Source: Acidobacteriota bacterium (lineage in GTDB: Bacteria; Acidobacteriota; Holophagae; Acanthopleuribacterales; Acanthopleuribacteraceae). Taken from it: a DNA stretch of 64,000 nucleotides. Positions 17,715-25,645 of this stretch are shown in pieces. The stretch lies in the NCBI GenBank assembly GCA_020637335.1, contig JACJWC010000010.1, forward strand, positions 1 to 64,000, read 5' to 3'. The notes under the pieces are model-generated. The model saw only the letters and a list, made by a program, of their open reading frames with translations. It did no database searches and was not told where the DNA came from. Position 1 is the stretch's first letter, and each line of letters opens with the position of its first letter. A program made the translations under genes and the position numbers.

Positions 17715-19700
17715 CTAATGTTGTGCATTTTGCTGATACTTTTGAATGAGAATGGGTTGCAGGTTTCCATCGTAGAGATTGTTGTGCATCTGTTTTAAAC
17801 GGTATGCTCCAACTAAACCTTGACCAATCGCTTCTCGGTCTAAAGGATCACCCTCAAAAATAAAACCTCGCTCGTCAAAAATGGGCTCACCATTCCAAGC
17901 ATAAATGCCATCCTCAAAACAAATCCCATTGTACTTAGCCAGGGGTAAACCCAGTCGCCCAGTGTTCAGCAGAAGATTTTGGCCGGAAACCCCAAAAGGA
18001 ACGGGTATATCAAGTAGATGACATAGGGTAGGAAATATATCATTTAAGCTTTTGGGATGATGAGGATCAAACGAACTAAATTCGCCCCGAAGACTGGGAC
18101 TCCAAATAATTATGGGTATCAATTTGCTCCGGGCAGAATTAACGTTTAAATTGAAATTTTCCTTTAAAAAACCAGCATCAATCGATATGCCGGGTGCCAT
18201 ATGGTCGCCATAAAGAACAAAAACCGTTCTTTGAGCAATATCCCCAAGCTGTTCAACGAACTTTGAAAATTCGCGATCAAAATAATGTTGTGAACGCAAG
18301 TACCCAATAGTCAACGGTGCGGGTAGACTTGATATAGGCATAACATCATCTGGAACCATTGTGTAGGGATGGTGCGCGGTTAAGCTAATCATAAAACAGA
18401 AAAAGGGTTCTTGTTCGTGTATTAGTATTTGGGAGGATTCGCGGAAAAAATCACCATCCAAAAGACCCAGCCCATTTTGGGCTTTCGTTTGGAAGCTTTC
18501 CTCAAAATAGCTTTTTTGGAATCCTAATCTTACGTGGCTCTTTCGACGTTCCCAGAAATTGCCTTCATTCCCATGCATGCTAATAGTTGCATACCCAAAT
18601 TGACGAAGATGTTTAGGAATCCCGAGTAGATCTTTGGTTATCGGGTAAATGTGTGAACTTAAGGATCGTGGATCCGGGAGCAACCCCGTTAGAGAAGCCA
18701 ATTCACCATCCGACGTGCCCCCTTTTAGCCCATTGTCAATCGTCAGATCGAAACAAATGCCCTCTCGCGCTATTTGGTTTATAAAAGGCGTTATTTCCTG
18801 CCCACCATACTCAGCGTGAATCACAAAAGACTGTAACGCCTCAACGGAGATCAGGATTACATTCAGTCCCTTTGCTGAGCCCAAAAGGGGTGTTGGCTGT
18901 TCATTGTTCTTTTTGATTGTACTTAATAGCTGGTACGCATCAGCGACCTGCTCTTCGGATATTTTAATTGTTTGTGGAAAAAATTTTTGATATGTTGAGC
19001 GCCAAAAATAATTTGATAAACCAAATATTAAACAAAATTCTTTATCAGAATTCTGGTACGGAGGAACAAACGTCTCCTTCTTACCAACCCCTTCGAGCTT
19101 GATAGATGAATAATAAATCTTTGCATTCATCATCATCTTAATCCCCAGAAAAACAAGTATCAACACCAGAAATATTCGCATATATACAAATCGCTTTTTC
19201 TGGGATTCCGTGCCAACTTCACTTTGATCAACGCGAACAGCAACTCTGTAGCCTAAAGCAATCAAGGCATAAAGTGGGATGAAATAGAGATAATAGGACC
19301 AAGGCATCTCAGCAAAAGCGGAACTTCGAACTTTGACTGCCTGGCCAAGCAGGGCAAGTGCCTTGACATCTGCAAAAGAATCAAAGAACCGGTAATAAAC
19401 CAAATCTCCAATAACTAGCAATACAGAAAAACTAGAAAAAACAGCCAATAGAAACCAGCGAAGCCTGGGCGTAAGACTCATAATCAATCCTATGACCAGG
19501 AAGTAAGGGCCGTAACGCCAATGAAAATCAGGAAAAAATGTGCTTAACGACTTTAAGACATTCAGAATTGATTCGCGCGTTTGGAGTGGATTTTTCTGAA
19601 TTAGGCCCGTCAAGGTGTGTTGTTCAATAAAAATTAAAAGGCCAAGAATAGCCAGAACTAACATTTTCTCTAGAAGATACCACTTTTCCTTTTGACCCAC
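17715..19700 (-). CDS. LtaS-like membrane phosphoglycerol/phosphoethanolamine transferase (sulfatase fold)
   Basis: 661 residues: about five membrane helices in the first 190, then an outer sulfatase-fold domain. Conserved metal and catalytic residues are visible: Glu287 in NVILISVEAL, the nucleophile Thr329 in GGTSDGELASLTG, and Asp499-His500 in LYGDHMAPG. This is the LtaS/OpgB/MdoB family, which transfers phosphoglycerol or phosphoethanolamine to glycolipids or glucans. In a diderm a glucan- or lipid-modifying role is likelier than lipoteichoic acid synthesis. The start is GTG at 19700 with AAGGAG 5 bases upstream; the frame open up to 20141 is spurious because it covers the hrcA promoter and coding region. 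Confidence 0.82.
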   Translation of the reverse strand: MGQKEKWYLLEKMLVLAILGLLIFIEQHTLTGLIQKNPLQTRESILNVLKSLSTFFPDFHWRYGPYFLVIGLIMSLTPRLRWFLLAVFSSFSVLLVIGDLVYYRFFDSFADVKALALLGQAVKVRSSAFAEMPWSYYLYFIPLYALIALGYRVAVRVDQSEVGTESQKKRFVYMRIFLVLILVFLGIKMMMNAKIYYSSIKLEGVGKKETFVPPYQNSDKEFCLIFGLSNYFWRSTYQKFFPQTIKISEEQVADAYQLLSTIKKNNEQPTPLLGSAKGLNVILISVEALQSFVIHAEYGGQEITPFINQIAREGICFDLTIDNGLKGGTSDGELASLTGLLPDPRSLSSHIYPITKDLLGIPKHLRQFGYATISMHGNEGNFWERRKSHVRLGFQKSYFEESFQTKAQNGLGLLDGDFFRESSQILIHEQEPFFCFMISLTAHHPYTMVPDDVMPISSLPAPLTIGYLRSQHYFDREFSKFVEQLGDIAQRTVFVLYGDHMAPGISIDAGFLKENFNLNVNSARSKLIPIIIWSPSLRGEFSSFDPHHPKSLNDIFPTLCHLLDIPVPFGVSGQNLLLNTGRLGLPLAKYNGICFEDGIYAWNGEPIFDERGFIFEGDPLDREAIGQGLVGAYRLKQMHNNLYDGNLQPILIQKYQQNAQH

Positions 19701-19726
19701 CTCAGCTCCTTCAGGGGATATCGAGA

Positions 19727-19774
19727 CCCATAGTGTAACCGAATTGTTTTTTTTAGATATGGGTTTACACTGGG
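19727..19774. promoter_or_regulatory. Imperfect inverted repeat in the hrcA/LtaS-like divergent region
   Basis: The arm CCCATAGTGTAACC (19727-19740) faces GGTTTACACTGGG (19762-19774); GTGTAA/TTACAC pair perfectly with matching flanks. It lies upstream of the hrcA promoter and in the leader or promoter of the divergent gene. It is not a CIRCE element. A regulator-binding role is possible but unproven. Confidence 0.4.
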
Positions 19775-19781
19775 GGCCAAA

Positions 19782-19810
19782 TTGACAAGCGCAGGCCGGG
19801 CTCGGATAAT
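19782..19810 (+). promoter_or_regulatory. Sigma-70 promoter of hrcA-grpE-dnaK-dnaJ
   Basis: TTGACA (19782-19787), 17-base spacer, GATAAT (19805-19810). Near-consensus, with the expected start about 27 bases before the hrcA ATG. Confidence 0.75.
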
Positions 19811-19843
19811 TTGACAGGTCCAAATTTAGTCGAAGGGAAATCA

Positions 19844-20887
19844 ATGCCCACGCCACACCAGGGAGTTCTACCTGCCCGACCCTTGAGCGTGTTGCGGCAG
19901 TTAGTCCTTTTACACCTAAAAACGGGTGAACCCATAGGCTCCGATTTAATTCACAAGACGCGTGCTGTGCCCTTCTCGCCCGCCACCATTCGCCACGTCC
20001 TTGCCGATTTGGAGGCCCGCGGATACTTACATCAGCCACATACGAGCGCGGGCCGCTTACCCACCGACCTAGGGTATCGCGCATTCGTGAACGGTGAAAT
20101 GTTGAAGATAGATCCGTTGGGTAGCCTGGAGAAGCGCGCATTTGAAACTGCGGTCCAGAATCAAGCGGACCAGGCCGGCTTTCTCTCAGGCGGTGCAGGG
20201 CTGCTGAGCCGTAAGTTAGGCCTGCCGTGCTTCACCTGGCGCATTTTCCAACGGGCAAGTCGTATCGAGCATGTCTACATGCAGCGGCTCGGCCTGGATC
20301 GGCTTCGCATTCACACCATTACCCAGGCCGGTGAACATATTAATGTCGACATTAAATGGGAAGAATCTGACCTGGGAAACGCGATGTTTAAAAATCTTCA
20401 AACCGCTTTGAAGCTTCAATTGGAGGGCAAGTTCCTGCATGAGGCCAATCAGCATTTGGCCCATCCTCCCAATCCGCACCATTTTGATTTGTTGTTTCGG
20501 CGGATTCAGCGCATGGTCGGCGAAATTGATCGCGCCACCCGCGGTCCAAGCGCATTCGATTATTACGGTTTGGCCCACTTAAGCGATATTTCTGAATTGC
20601 AAGAACCGGAGCCGCAATCACAAATGATTCGGATGTTTGATAAAGTCTCACCGCTAAAAAGCTTGCTTGATCGATCCGAACGTATGGAGGGCCCCAGCCG
20701 GGTTTGGATCGGGTCCGAAATGGAAGGGCTTGACTTGACCCACCTCTCGGTCATTCTGGGTTATGTGGGTGGCAACACCCCTTTTGGCGGTATTGGCGTG
20801 TTTGGCCCCAGGCGCATGCCCTATACCTTGGTACTTCAATGGCTGGAGTACGCGCGGCATTTGGCCAAGTCTTTTGTCGAAGCTTAA
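19844..20887 (+). CDS. hrcA: Heat-inducible transcription repressor HrcA
   Basis: Repressor of the groE and dnaK operons that binds CIRCE operators and is kept active by GroEL. The N-terminal winged helix (about residues 15-85) shows PIGSDLIHKT and SPATIRHVLADLEARGYLHQPHTSAGR in the usual arrangement, with the IDD and GAF-like parts following. The 347-residue length is normal. The ATG at 19844 has GAAGGG about 6 bases upstream; an earlier in-frame TTG at 19811 would sit on the transcription start of the predicted promoter. It leads hrcA-grpE-dnaK-dnaJ, the classical order. I saw no CIRCE repeat (TTAGCACTC and its inverse) upstream, so its target in this strain may differ. Confidence 0.9.
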   Translation: MPTPHQGVLPARPLSVLRQLVLLHLKTGEPIGSDLIHKTRAVPFSPATIRHVLADLEARGYLHQPHTSAGRLPTDLGYRAFVNGEMLKIDPLGSLEKRAFETAVQNQADQAGFLSGGAGLLSRKLGLPCFTWRIFQRASRIEHVYMQRLGLDRLRIHTITQAGEHINVDIKWEESDLGNAMFKNLQTALKLQLEGKFLHEANQHLAHPPNPHHFDLLFRRIQRMVGEIDRATRGPSAFDYYGLAHLSDISELQEPEPQSQMIRMFDKVSPLKSLLDRSERMEGPSRVWIGSEMEGLDLTHLSVILGYVGGNTPFGGIGVFGPRRMPYTLVLQWLEYARHLAKSFVEA

Positions 20888-20912
20888 ACGGAATCCCCAA
20901 TTTTGTTATAAT
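20884..20912 (+). promoter_or_regulatory. Possible internal promoter before grpE
   Basis: A perfect TATAAT at 20907-20912 lies 17 bases after TTAAAC (20884-20889), a four-of-six -35. It would give grpE-dnaK-dnaJ transcripts independent of hrcA. Confidence 0.45.
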
Positions 20913-20937
20913 CAAAAATTTGTAGTGGAGGAATGAC

Positions 20938-21585
20938 GTGAACCAAACGGAACTTGAGGGAGATAACCCCGAAATGCATGAGTCAGAGGAAGTCGATCCG
21001 ATTCCCCAAGAAGAGACAGACATTGAGTTGTTTTCTCCAGAAACATCGGACGAGGCGCCCAAACCCCCTGGCATGTCGGTTGACGATGCACAAAAAGTTA
21101 TTGCTCAACTTCAAGAGGGGAACCGCAACCTTTACGACCAGCTCTTGCGGAGCCGGGCCGATTTTGAGAATTACAAACGCCGATTGGAACGTGAAAAAGA
21201 CAATCAAATTGCGATGGCAAAATCGCAATTCCTGCGCCAATTCCTGAACATCGTTGATAATTTTGACCGCGCGCTGACCGCCGTCAACGATCCCCAAGAC
21301 CCATTGGCAGTAGGACTCGCCATGGTTTACAAGCAGTTGCAGGACTTCTTCAAAGACCAAGGGATGGAAGAAATACCTGCTGAAAACCAGCCATTCGACC
21401 CCTATTTACACGAAGCGCTGGCACAAATGGAATCTACGGAAGTGCCCGACAACACTGTATTAGAGGTCTTCCGTAAAGGTTATAAACTGGACGGGAAACT
21501 CCTTCGCGCAAGTCAGGTAAAAGTATCGGTATATCCACAGAGCCCTGAGCCACCTGGTTCGGATGCGGCACCACAAGGTAGGTAA
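20938..21585 (+). CDS. grpE: Nucleotide exchange factor GrpE
   Basis: Releases ADP from DnaK. 215 residues with an acidic, disordered first 45, a coiled-coil (residues 45-90) and the conserved core with RADFENYKRRLEREKD and FLNIVDNFDRAL. A beta-wing domain follows with PFDPYLHEAL, VLEVFRKGYKLDGKLLR and ASQVKVS. The start is GTG at 20938 with GGAGG 7 bases upstream. It lies between hrcA (50 bases) and dnaK (2 bases), so it is part of the heat-shock operon. Confidence 0.93.
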   Translation: MNQTELEGDNPEMHESEEVDPIPQEETDIELFSPETSDEAPKPPGMSVDDAQKVIAQLQEGNRNLYDQLLRSRADFENYKRRLEREKDNQIAMAKSQFLRQFLNIVDNFDRALTAVNDPQDPLAVGLAMVYKQLQDFFKDQGMEEIPAENQPFDPYLHEALAQMESTEVPDNTVLEVFRKGYKLDGKLLRASQVKVSVYPQSPEPPGSDAAPQGR

Positions 21586-21587
21586 TC

Positions 21588-23414
21588 ATGGGGAAAATAA
21601 TTGGTATCGACCTGGGAACGACCAACTGCTGTGTGTGCGTTTCCGAAGGCGGCAATCCTTCAGTGATCCCCAATCGCGAAGGCAGCCGAACAACCCCCTC
21701 GGTAGTCGGATTCACGGAAACAGGTGAACGCCTTATCGGTCACATTGCCCGCCGGCAATCTATTACAAACCCCAAAAACACGGTTTTTGCCGCCAAGCGG
21801 CTGATCGGCCAAAAGTTTGAGGGGGCCGAGACCCAAAAAGCACTGGATGTTCTGCCTTACGAGGTTGTGCCCGCAGCCAATGGCGATGCTTGGATAAAGA
21901 TCCGTGATCAAAACTTCTCGCCTCAAGAAATTTCGGGCATGATCCTCAAGCACCTGAAAGAGGCCGCCGAACACTACCTGGGCGAACCCGTATCCGAAGC
22001 CATTATTACGGTTCCAGCCTATTTCAACGATATCCAGCGCCAGGCGACCCGCGATGCGGGCACGATTGCCGGCTTGGATGTGAAACGGATTATCAACGAA
22101 CCGACTGCGGCTGCGCTTGCCTATGGCCTCGAAAAAAGCTTCAACGGCAAGGTTGCCGTTTTTGACTTGGGCGGAGGCACCTTCGATATTTCCATCCTCG
22201 AGGTCGTAGACGGCGTTTTCGAGGTTAAATCGACCTCCGGTGACACTTTTTTGGGCGGAGAAGATTTTGACAAGGCCATTTTGGATTGGATGGTCGAATG
22301 CTTCCAGGCCGATACCGGAATCAACTTGAAATTTGACAAGATGGCGCTTCAACGTTTGAAGGAAGCCGCGGAGAAAGCGAAATGCGAGCTGAGCTCCGTG
22401 ATGGAGACAGAGATTACCCTGCCTTTCATTTCGGCGGATGCCACGGGTGCAAAACATTTAAACCTCAAACTGAACCGCTCGACCTTCAATGAATTGATCA
22501 CGCCTCTGGTCGAGCGAACCAAACCGCCGTGTTTAGACGCATTGGGCGCAGCCAAGCTGAACGTGGAAGATTTAGACCGGGTTATTTTGGTCGGTGGCCA
22601 GACCCGGACGCCGCTCATTCAAGAAATGGTGCAAAAGATTTTTAAAAAGCCGCCCACGTCCGATTTAAACCCGGATGAGGTTGTTGGCATTGGTGCCGCT
22701 ATCCAAGGCGCCATTCTCAAAGGTGATGTCAAGGATATCGTCCTGCTGGACGTCACCCCGCTTTCGCTCGGTATCGAGACCCAGGGCGGGCTGGTTTACA
22801 AGATGATCGAGAAAAACTCCAATATCCCGACCAGCTTCACTCAGATTTTCACCACGGTAACAGACAACCAAACAACGGTAGGCATTCACATTCTGCAGGG
22901 TGAATCGGAACTGGCCGAGAACAACAAATCACTGGCGCGTTTTGAGCTGGTTGATATTCCACCTGCGCCAAAGGGAGTGCCTCAAATCGAGGTCAGCTTC
23001 GAAATCGATTCCAATGGCATCGTCAACGTCAGCGCGGTAGACAAATTGTCAAACCGCAAACAATCGACCAAAATTATGCCGTCTAGTGGCCTATCACCCG
23101 ATGAAATTGAAGAGATCATCAAACGGGCAGAACAACATTCAGACGAAGACGATAAACGCAAGGAATTGATTAAAAAGCGCAACAAATTGGAAGGCCTCGT
23201 TTACACCGTTGAACGCACACAAGCCCAGTACAGCGCTTATTTAAATGAAGTCGAACTCAAAAAACTGCGCGATGAGATCGTCAACGCCAAACGCGCATTG
23301 GCCAGTGAGGAAGAGATCAAAGTCTTAGAATCGCTCAATCGATTGGGCCAACTATCCAAAACCCTCTCCGAAGTCATCATGTTTAATCCGCAATCTAAGC
23401 GGGGCGAGGAATAA
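21588..23414 (+). CDS. dnaK: Molecular chaperone DnaK (Hsp70)
   Basis: ATP-driven folding chaperone. The 608-residue protein has the phosphate-1 loop IGIDLGTTNCCV at the N-terminus, the connect motifs NEPTAAALAYG and VAVFDLGGGTFDIS, ILVGGQTRTP, and the substrate-binding domain with LLDVTPLSLGIET. It is about 30 residues shorter than E. coli DnaK and ends FNPQSKRGEE, without the usual acidic glycine-rich tail. The ATG is 2 bases after grpE and the gene is followed by dnaJ after 17 bases, so all three cochaperones are made together. A second DnaK elsewhere in the genome cannot be excluded. Confidence 0.95.
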   Translation: MGKIIGIDLGTTNCCVCVSEGGNPSVIPNREGSRTTPSVVGFTETGERLIGHIARRQSITNPKNTVFAAKRLIGQKFEGAETQKALDVLPYEVVPAANGDAWIKIRDQNFSPQEISGMILKHLKEAAEHYLGEPVSEAIITVPAYFNDIQRQATRDAGTIAGLDVKRIINEPTAAALAYGLEKSFNGKVAVFDLGGGTFDISILEVVDGVFEVKSTSGDTFLGGEDFDKAILDWMVECFQADTGINLKFDKMALQRLKEAAEKAKCELSSVMETEITLPFISADATGAKHLNLKLNRSTFNELITPLVERTKPPCLDALGAAKLNVEDLDRVILVGGQTRTPLIQEMVQKIFKKPPTSDLNPDEVVGIGAAIQGAILKGDVKDIVLLDVTPLSLGIETQGGLVYKMIEKNSNIPTSFTQIFTTVTDNQTTVGIHILQGESELAENNKSLARFELVDIPPAPKGVPQIEVSFEIDSNGIVNVSAVDKLSNRKQSTKIMPSSGLSPDEIEEIIKRAEQHSDEDDKRKELIKKRNKLEGLVYTVERTQAQYSAYLNEVELKKLRDEIVNAKRALASEEEIKVLESLNRLGQLSKTLSEVIMFNPQSKRGEE

Positions 23415-23431
23415 TTTAACAGGACAGGTGC

Positions 23432-24550
23432 ATGCCAAAAGACTATTACGATCTGCTCGGAGTCAATCGCGAAGCCGATACCTCCGAGATTAAGAAAGCC
23501 TATCGCAAAATTGCCATGAAATTTCACCCGGACAAAAATCCCGGTGACAAAGAAGCGGAAGAGAAGTTTAAGGAAGCAGCGGAAGCCTACGCTGTTCTTT
23601 CTGACGCTGAAAAACGGCGGATTTACGACCAGTACGGTCACCAAGGACTCAAAGGCAACGGTGGCTTTGGCGGCTTTGACCAGACCATTTTTGCGGATTT
23701 TGAGGATATCCTGGGCAGCTTCTTTGGTTTTGGCGGCGGCCGCAAACGCCAATCCTCCGGTTCGCGTGTGCGCCCCGGACGCGATATGCAGATGGGCATA
23801 AAAATCACTTTTGAAGAAGCCTTTCACGGCGTTGAAAAAACCTTGGATTTGACCCGGCCTGAGGCTTGCGATTCTTGTGACGGTTCCGGTCTTAAAAAAG
23901 GGGCGCGTCTGCAAACATGCGGAACTTGCGGCGGCTATGGTCAGGTTCAAATGCAAAGTGGATTTTTTGCCATTAGCCGCACATGTCCACACTGCCAGGG
24001 CGCGGGACAAGTAGTTCAACCCGGTGACCAATGCGGCGAGTGCCGCGGTAAAGGCCTGATAGAGCGGCAACGCAGTATCACCGTACCCATTCAAGCGGGC
24101 GTGGATACAGGCATGCGCGTGCGCGTCCGCGGCCAGGGCGAAGGCGGACTTTTTGGCGGTCCCGCAGGTGATTTGTACCTGGTGATCCAGGTGGAAGAAC
24201 ACCCCGATTTTGAACGCAAAGATTACGATCTCTATTACCGCCTGCCCATTGGTTTCTCCCAAGCGGCATTGGGTACGACGGTGGAGATTCAAACTTTAGA
24301 TAAGGCCGTTCAATTGGACATCCCTGCTGGAACCCAGTCGGGTACGCGGTTTCGTGTTCGCCATGCCGGTTTCCCCGTTTTAGGCCAAAAAACCCATGGC
24401 GACCTTTTTGTGGAAGCCATCATCCACACCCCGACCAAGCTCAGTAAGCGGGAAAAAGAAATTTTCCTTGAGTTGGCCAAGCTGGAAGAACAAACCACAC
24501 CGATTGGCGAACGCTCCGTTTTCCAAAAGGTAAAAGATCTCTTCCAATAA
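23432..24550 (+). CDS. dnaJ: Chaperone protein DnaJ (Hsp40)
   Basis: Stimulates DnaK ATPase and delivers substrates. 372 residues in the full type I layout. The J domain (1-70) has the HPD loop in KFHPDKNPGD. A Gly/Phe region with GGFGGF and FFGFGGG follows. Four zinc-binding repeats come next: CDSCDGSG, CGTCGGYG, CPHCQGAG and CGECRGKG. The C-terminal beta domains begin at ITVPIQAGVDTGMRV. It closes the heat-shock operon. Confidence 0.95.
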   Translation: MPKDYYDLLGVNREADTSEIKKAYRKIAMKFHPDKNPGDKEAEEKFKEAAEAYAVLSDAEKRRIYDQYGHQGLKGNGGFGGFDQTIFADFEDILGSFFGFGGGRKRQSSGSRVRPGRDMQMGIKITFEEAFHGVEKTLDLTRPEACDSCDGSGLKKGARLQTCGTCGGYGQVQMQSGFFAISRTCPHCQGAGQVVQPGDQCGECRGKGLIERQRSITVPIQAGVDTGMRVRVRGQGEGGLFGGPAGDLYLVIQVEEHPDFERKDYDLYYRLPIGFSQAALGTTVEIQTLDKAVQLDIPAGTQSGTRFRVRHAGFPVLGQKTHGDLFVEAIIHTPTKLSKREKEIFLELAKLEEQTTPIGERSVFQKVKDLFQ

Positions 24551-24583
24551 AGGGTTTTTCGATAATCAGCGCTTGAGAAAAGC

Positions 24584-25153
24584 CTAATCCAACAACCGCT
24601 GGCTCTCCGGGCTTTCCGGATAACGACGTCTCTCAATGGCGTAATAAGCGCGAAGCAGATCGGTTTCAAGGCCAACGGCCCGGCGAGCCTCAGCTAAGCT
24701 CAAATCCAGCAACGGCTCATAATCCACTCGATGAAGCGGTTGACAATCTGAGATGTAGCCCAATTTCACTGCATCTTTGAAGACCCGTACATCCTCGTCG
24801 TTAAAACGATAGGATTTGGGATACAAATACTTGGCAAAAAAGGTATATAGCGCTTCTTCCTGGCTGGAAACCCGGTCGGTCGAGCCCATGGTAAAACCGA
24901 TTACAAATGCTTCATCCTTGGCCAAAAGGCCTCGACCCAAGAGGATGTGGATCAAATCGTGGGTGCGGAGATCCGTCGCTCCGTGAAAAATATCAATCCA
25001 CGGCAGATCGTATTTCGGGTTTTCGATCAACTGAACCATGAAGGGGATGTCGGCCTGCCCCAAACCAAATTGTTTAAGTTCGTCGTAGCGATCTCTCAGG
25101 CTTTCCTCTGTCATCGAAAGGGGCGAAAACCACCTGCGCACCCGACTGTCCAA
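24584..25153 (-). CDS. Coq4-like protein with HDxxH-x11-E metal motif
   Basis: 189 residues, soluble, mostly helical. His65-Asp66-x-x-His69 followed after 11 residues by Glu81 reproduces the zinc-binding HDxxHx11E signature of Coq4, the ubiquinone-biosynthesis scaffold recently given a C1 decarboxylase/hydroxylase role. The rest shows no other family I know. The start is TTG at 25153 with GGAGG 5 bases upstream. It lies 9 bases behind a zinc-ribbon protein gene, probably one transcript. No quinone-synthesis gene is nearby, though dxs and a prenyl diphosphate synthase gene are encoded just upstream on the same strand. Assignment rests on the motif only. Confidence 0.55.
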   Translation of the reverse strand: MDSRVRRWFSPLSMTEESLRDRYDELKQFGLGQADIPFMVQLIENPKYDLPWIDIFHGATDLRTHDLIHILLGRGLLAKDEAFVIGFTMGSTDRVSSQEEALYTFFAKYLYPKSYRFNDEDVRVFKDAVKLGYISDCQPLHRVDYEPLLDLSLAEARRAVGLETDLLRAYYAIERRRYPESPESQRLLD

Positions 25154-25162
25154 TTGGGCCTC

Positions 25163-25597
25163 CTAATCGCCTTGCCGCGCCTTGAAGGATTTGTTGGCTT
25201 TTAGCCTTTGTTCAAAATACTTGACCAATTGAACTAACTCCCGCGCCTCAAAAAATCGATGGGCACCCGGTGGCAAAATCATCGTTCGGGTTGTCACCAA
25301 ACCACTGCGGATCAGCCCGCCAATGCCAGAAACGGTATAACTAATGCCCTGACAGGCCGGATGATCCACTTGGTAGCCGCCCTCTTCCTCCAACACCTTG
25401 GGATCAACATATCCGGTCTCATCCACACTGGATGTCGAATGAATGCGGCAATTGAGACCTTTGGTTTTATCCAAAACAAATTTGTGAGCGCAGCCGTTAC
25501 ACGTGGCCGAGATAGCACGTTCAGGTACTTTGTGGAAATCAATGGTTGAGGATTTCCCACACTCAGGGCATTGGATTTCCAGATTGATAACTGGCAT
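25163..25597 (-). CDS. Zinc-ribbon domain protein, unknown function
   Basis: 144 residues. The N-terminus is a zinc ribbon: CPEC at residues 10-13 and CNGC near 34-37. The remaining part has a few conserved-looking segments (GGYQVDHPACQGISY, SGIGGLIRSGL) and a basic helical C-terminus, with no family I recognise. The first 40 residues resemble MJ0042-type ribbons found at the N-termini of bacterial regulatory proteins. The ATG at 25597 has GGAGG 5 bases upstream and is preferred to a GTG 12 bases earlier. It precedes the Coq4-like gene by 9 bases. Confidence 0.65.
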   Translation of the reverse strand: MPVINLEIQCPECGKSSTIDFHKVPERAISATCNGCAHKFVLDKTKGLNCRIHSTSSVDETGYVDPKVLEEEGGYQVDHPACQGISYTVSGIGGLIRSGLVTTRTMILPPGAHRFFEARELVQLVKYFEQRLKANKSFKARQGD

Positions 25598-25645
25598 TAC
25601 AACCTCCACCCGCTCATTTCGGCTATTCCTTTCGAAACTTAAGCT

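Noticed and set aside
19701..20141. 147-residue N-terminal extension of the LtaS-like protein
   Set aside because: Covers the hrcA promoter and hrcA coding sequence; the GTG at 19700 has a good ribosome binding site and gives the normal family N-terminus.
21660..22457. 265-residue open frame on the minus strand
   Set aside because: Antisense to the DnaK ATPase domain, no recognisable motifs.
23237..24292. 351-residue open frame on the minus strand
   Set aside because: Antisense to the end of dnaK and most of dnaJ; Ala/Phe-rich shadow of conserved coding sequence.
24551..24583. Terminator between dnaJ and the convergent Coq4-like gene
   Set aside because: GGGTTTTTC and GAAAAGCC pair only imperfectly across a long loop; not convincing.
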